Source of the DNA: a bacterium | GTDB lineage: Bacteria; Electryoneota; Electryoneia; Electryoneales; Electryoneaceae | Length of the DNA stretch: 64,000 nucleotides | Reading direction: 5' to 3' | Assembly (NCBI GenBank): GCA_020444425.1 | Contig: JAHLLB010000005.1 | Span: forward strand, 62,001 to 126,000 | In this document: positions 62,863 through 64,000 of the stretch, piece after piece | Layout of the letters: each line of letters opens with the position of its first letter | Position numbering within the stretch: the stretch's first letter is position 1 | The notes under the pieces: generated by a model | Seen by the model: only the letters and a program-made list of their open reading frames with translations | What the model was told of the DNA's origin: nothing | Database searches by the model: none | Program-made: the position numbers and the translations under genes

Positions 62863-64000
62863 CTATTTCATCAGGACCAGCTTGCGGCTCTGGTTGAGAT
62901 GACCTGGGGAAACGGCGCGAACGATATACACGCCACTGGCCAATTCGGAACCGTCGAAGCTGAATTCATGCGTGCCGGCGCTGCTGATACCTTCCGCAAG
63001 CCGGGCAACTTCCTGACCGTGCATGTTGTAAACCGTCACTGCTAGTGGCGCGGCCTCCGGTAGGGAAACGCTGACCTGCGCCGTTGGATTGAACGGATTC
63101 GGGTAGGGTTCGCTGAGGGTATACTCCAGCGGAATTGCACTCGGGCTTTCATTCAGTGAAGCGGTCTGCTGGAACGCTTCCATCCCGCCTGCCTGCCAGG
63201 TATTCACCGGCTCCATGTCATCCGGCGAAATCACCAGCTTGGTGAACGCGAAGGCGTCAATGTTCTTGATCGGCCAGCTGTAGCTGCCAACCACCGCCTG
63301 CATGTAATAGATCCCCGGTGGGGCGAATCCCGGAACGGACTGCGACAGAGTGACGACAGCCGAGCTGGTGCTGGGGGCAAGTGTCAACCCCGTGAACTGT
63401 TGTGTCGGACCGAAGAGGTTACCATTCGGCAGTTGCACCCGGATCCAGGCGTCAAACACCTGCGCCACCGGTCCCCAGTTGTGCACCTGGGCGTTGTAGA
63501 CGAAGGCACCGCCAACGTTGGGCAGCGTCACCGGACCCGTTGTCCATGCTCTCACCTGCAGGTCGGCCGTGGTCTGCGGCAGCAACGTGTTGATGTAATT
63601 TTCCATCAGGTTTGGATCGGCGAAGGTGCGCACCCATTCCTGGTCGGTGTTGGTCGCCATCATCGCATGGTCGGCGGTGGGACGCAGAATCCAGCCATAT
63701 TCCTTGTCCGCGTAGTGATGAGTCGTTTCCACCCCGCTGACAGCGGATCCGTAGCCACCATCCATGAACATCGGCATGTTCGAAATTGGGTAGGTCACGT
63801 TCGAGATCGGGCCGGACAGGTACATCGGGACGAGATTGCCGGGATCAGCACCCAACCACGACCAGCTGATGCCGAACTGGAACAACGCCTCTTCCCAGGC
63901 GATGTTGCTTGATCCGGTCATGTCCCGTTCGCACTGCAGGTACACCGGCTTCCCGGCATAGAGGCATTCGATGATCATCTGTCGACGCTGGAAACTCATC
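62863..64000 (-). CDS. Partial T9SS-tail secreted protein (N-terminus outside window)
   Basis: At least 379 residues are visible; the frame continues past the right edge. The visible N-terminal part (MIIECLYAGKPVYLQCERDM, then FQFGISWSWLGADPG) resembles the end of a domain with a gingipain- or caspase-like or glutamine amidotransferase-like fold, but this is uncertain. Residues about 150-255 are the beta domain shared with the proteins at 10878 and 15513 (GGAFVYNAQVHNWGP, FDAWIRVQLPNGNLFGP). The tail is PYPNPFNPTAQVSVSLPEAA, MHGQEVARLAEG, SGVYIVRAVS, ending KLVLMK. Confidence 0.8.
   Translation of the reverse strand, partial: MSFQRRQMIIECLYAGKPVYLQCERDMTGSSNIAWEEALFQFGISWSWLGADPGNLVPMYLSGPISNVTYPISNMPMFMDGGYGSAVSGVETTHHYADKEYGWILRPTADHAMMATNTDQEWVRTFADPNLMENYINTLLPQTTADLQVRAWTTGPVTLPNVGGAFVYNAQVHNWGPVAQVFDAWIRVQLPNGNLFGPTQQFTGLTLAPSTSSAVVTLSQSVPGFAPPGIYYMQAVVGSYSWPIKNIDAFAFTKLVISPDDMEPVNTWQAGGMEAFQQTASLNESPSAIPLEYTLSEPYPNPFNPTAQVSVSLPEAAPLAVTVYNMHGQEVARLAEGISSAGTHEFSFDGSELASGVYIVRAVSPGHLNQSRKLVLMK

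Overview
This 64 kb window is about 55-60% G+C and looks like the chromosome of a free-living, heme-rich Gram-negative bacterium of the FCB (Fibrobacteres-Chlorobi-Bacteroidetes) type. The main clue is a C-terminal tail with a [Y/W/H]PNPFN core on several secreted proteins (ends at 10210, 13139, 22693, 61007 and 62863). This is the type IX secretion sorting domain. Together with very large multiheme cytochromes this suggests an uncultivated FCB phylum such as Zixibacteria, Latescibacteria or Eisenbacteria. That placement is inference; no rRNA gene is present to confirm it.

Layout. 1-430: an AT-rich foreign-looking gene fragment meets a GC-rich gene remnant. 486-7472: secreted glycosidase, WbuC-type cupin, and an lgt-znuA-znuC-znuB operon. 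7796-22693: secreted beta-propeller and T9SS-tail proteins, HflX and a BatA-like protein, with repeat-filled gaps. 23519-28245: two sigma-54 activators and an IsdG-like heme monooxygenase. 28508-39717: a candidate sigma-54 promoter followed by an extracellular-electron-transfer locus with six multiheme c-type cytochromes (9, 11, 9, 4, 19 and 17 heme motifs, 69 in all) and one outer-membrane barrel. 39995-47536: cell-wall amidase, TIM-barrel protein, NDH-2 and AlaRS. 48028-52807: a minus-strand block of holin-like protein, cinA, thpR, recA, recX and two small membrane proteins. 53044-56877: RsgA, thioredoxin, a SpoT-like HD protein and MutT. 57108-61007: a secreted subtilase interrupted by one in-frame TAG. 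61210-64000: lipoprotein propeller, DUF1761-like membrane protein and a T9SS-tail protein cut by the window edge.

How the genes may work together. NDH-2 (43039-44391) would put electrons into the quinone pool. The two giant proteins at 34623-39717 join 19 or 17 periplasmic c-hemes to a membrane cytochrome b domain and could oxidise quinol. The lipoprotein and soluble cytochromes with the barrel (28871-34184) could carry electrons across the outer membrane. The sigma-54 activator immediately upstream (26509-28245) has an ArsC-like phosphatase-fold domain and a cysteine-bearing PAS domain, so it may sense redox state and switch the locus on.

Intergenic DNA is unusually rich in short dispersed repeats: GGGGACA hairpins (mostly between convergent genes), REP-like palindromes with TGAAG loops, heptamer tandem repeats at gene 3' ends, and a MITE-like AT-rich element. 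Several have eroded or capped neighbouring genes.
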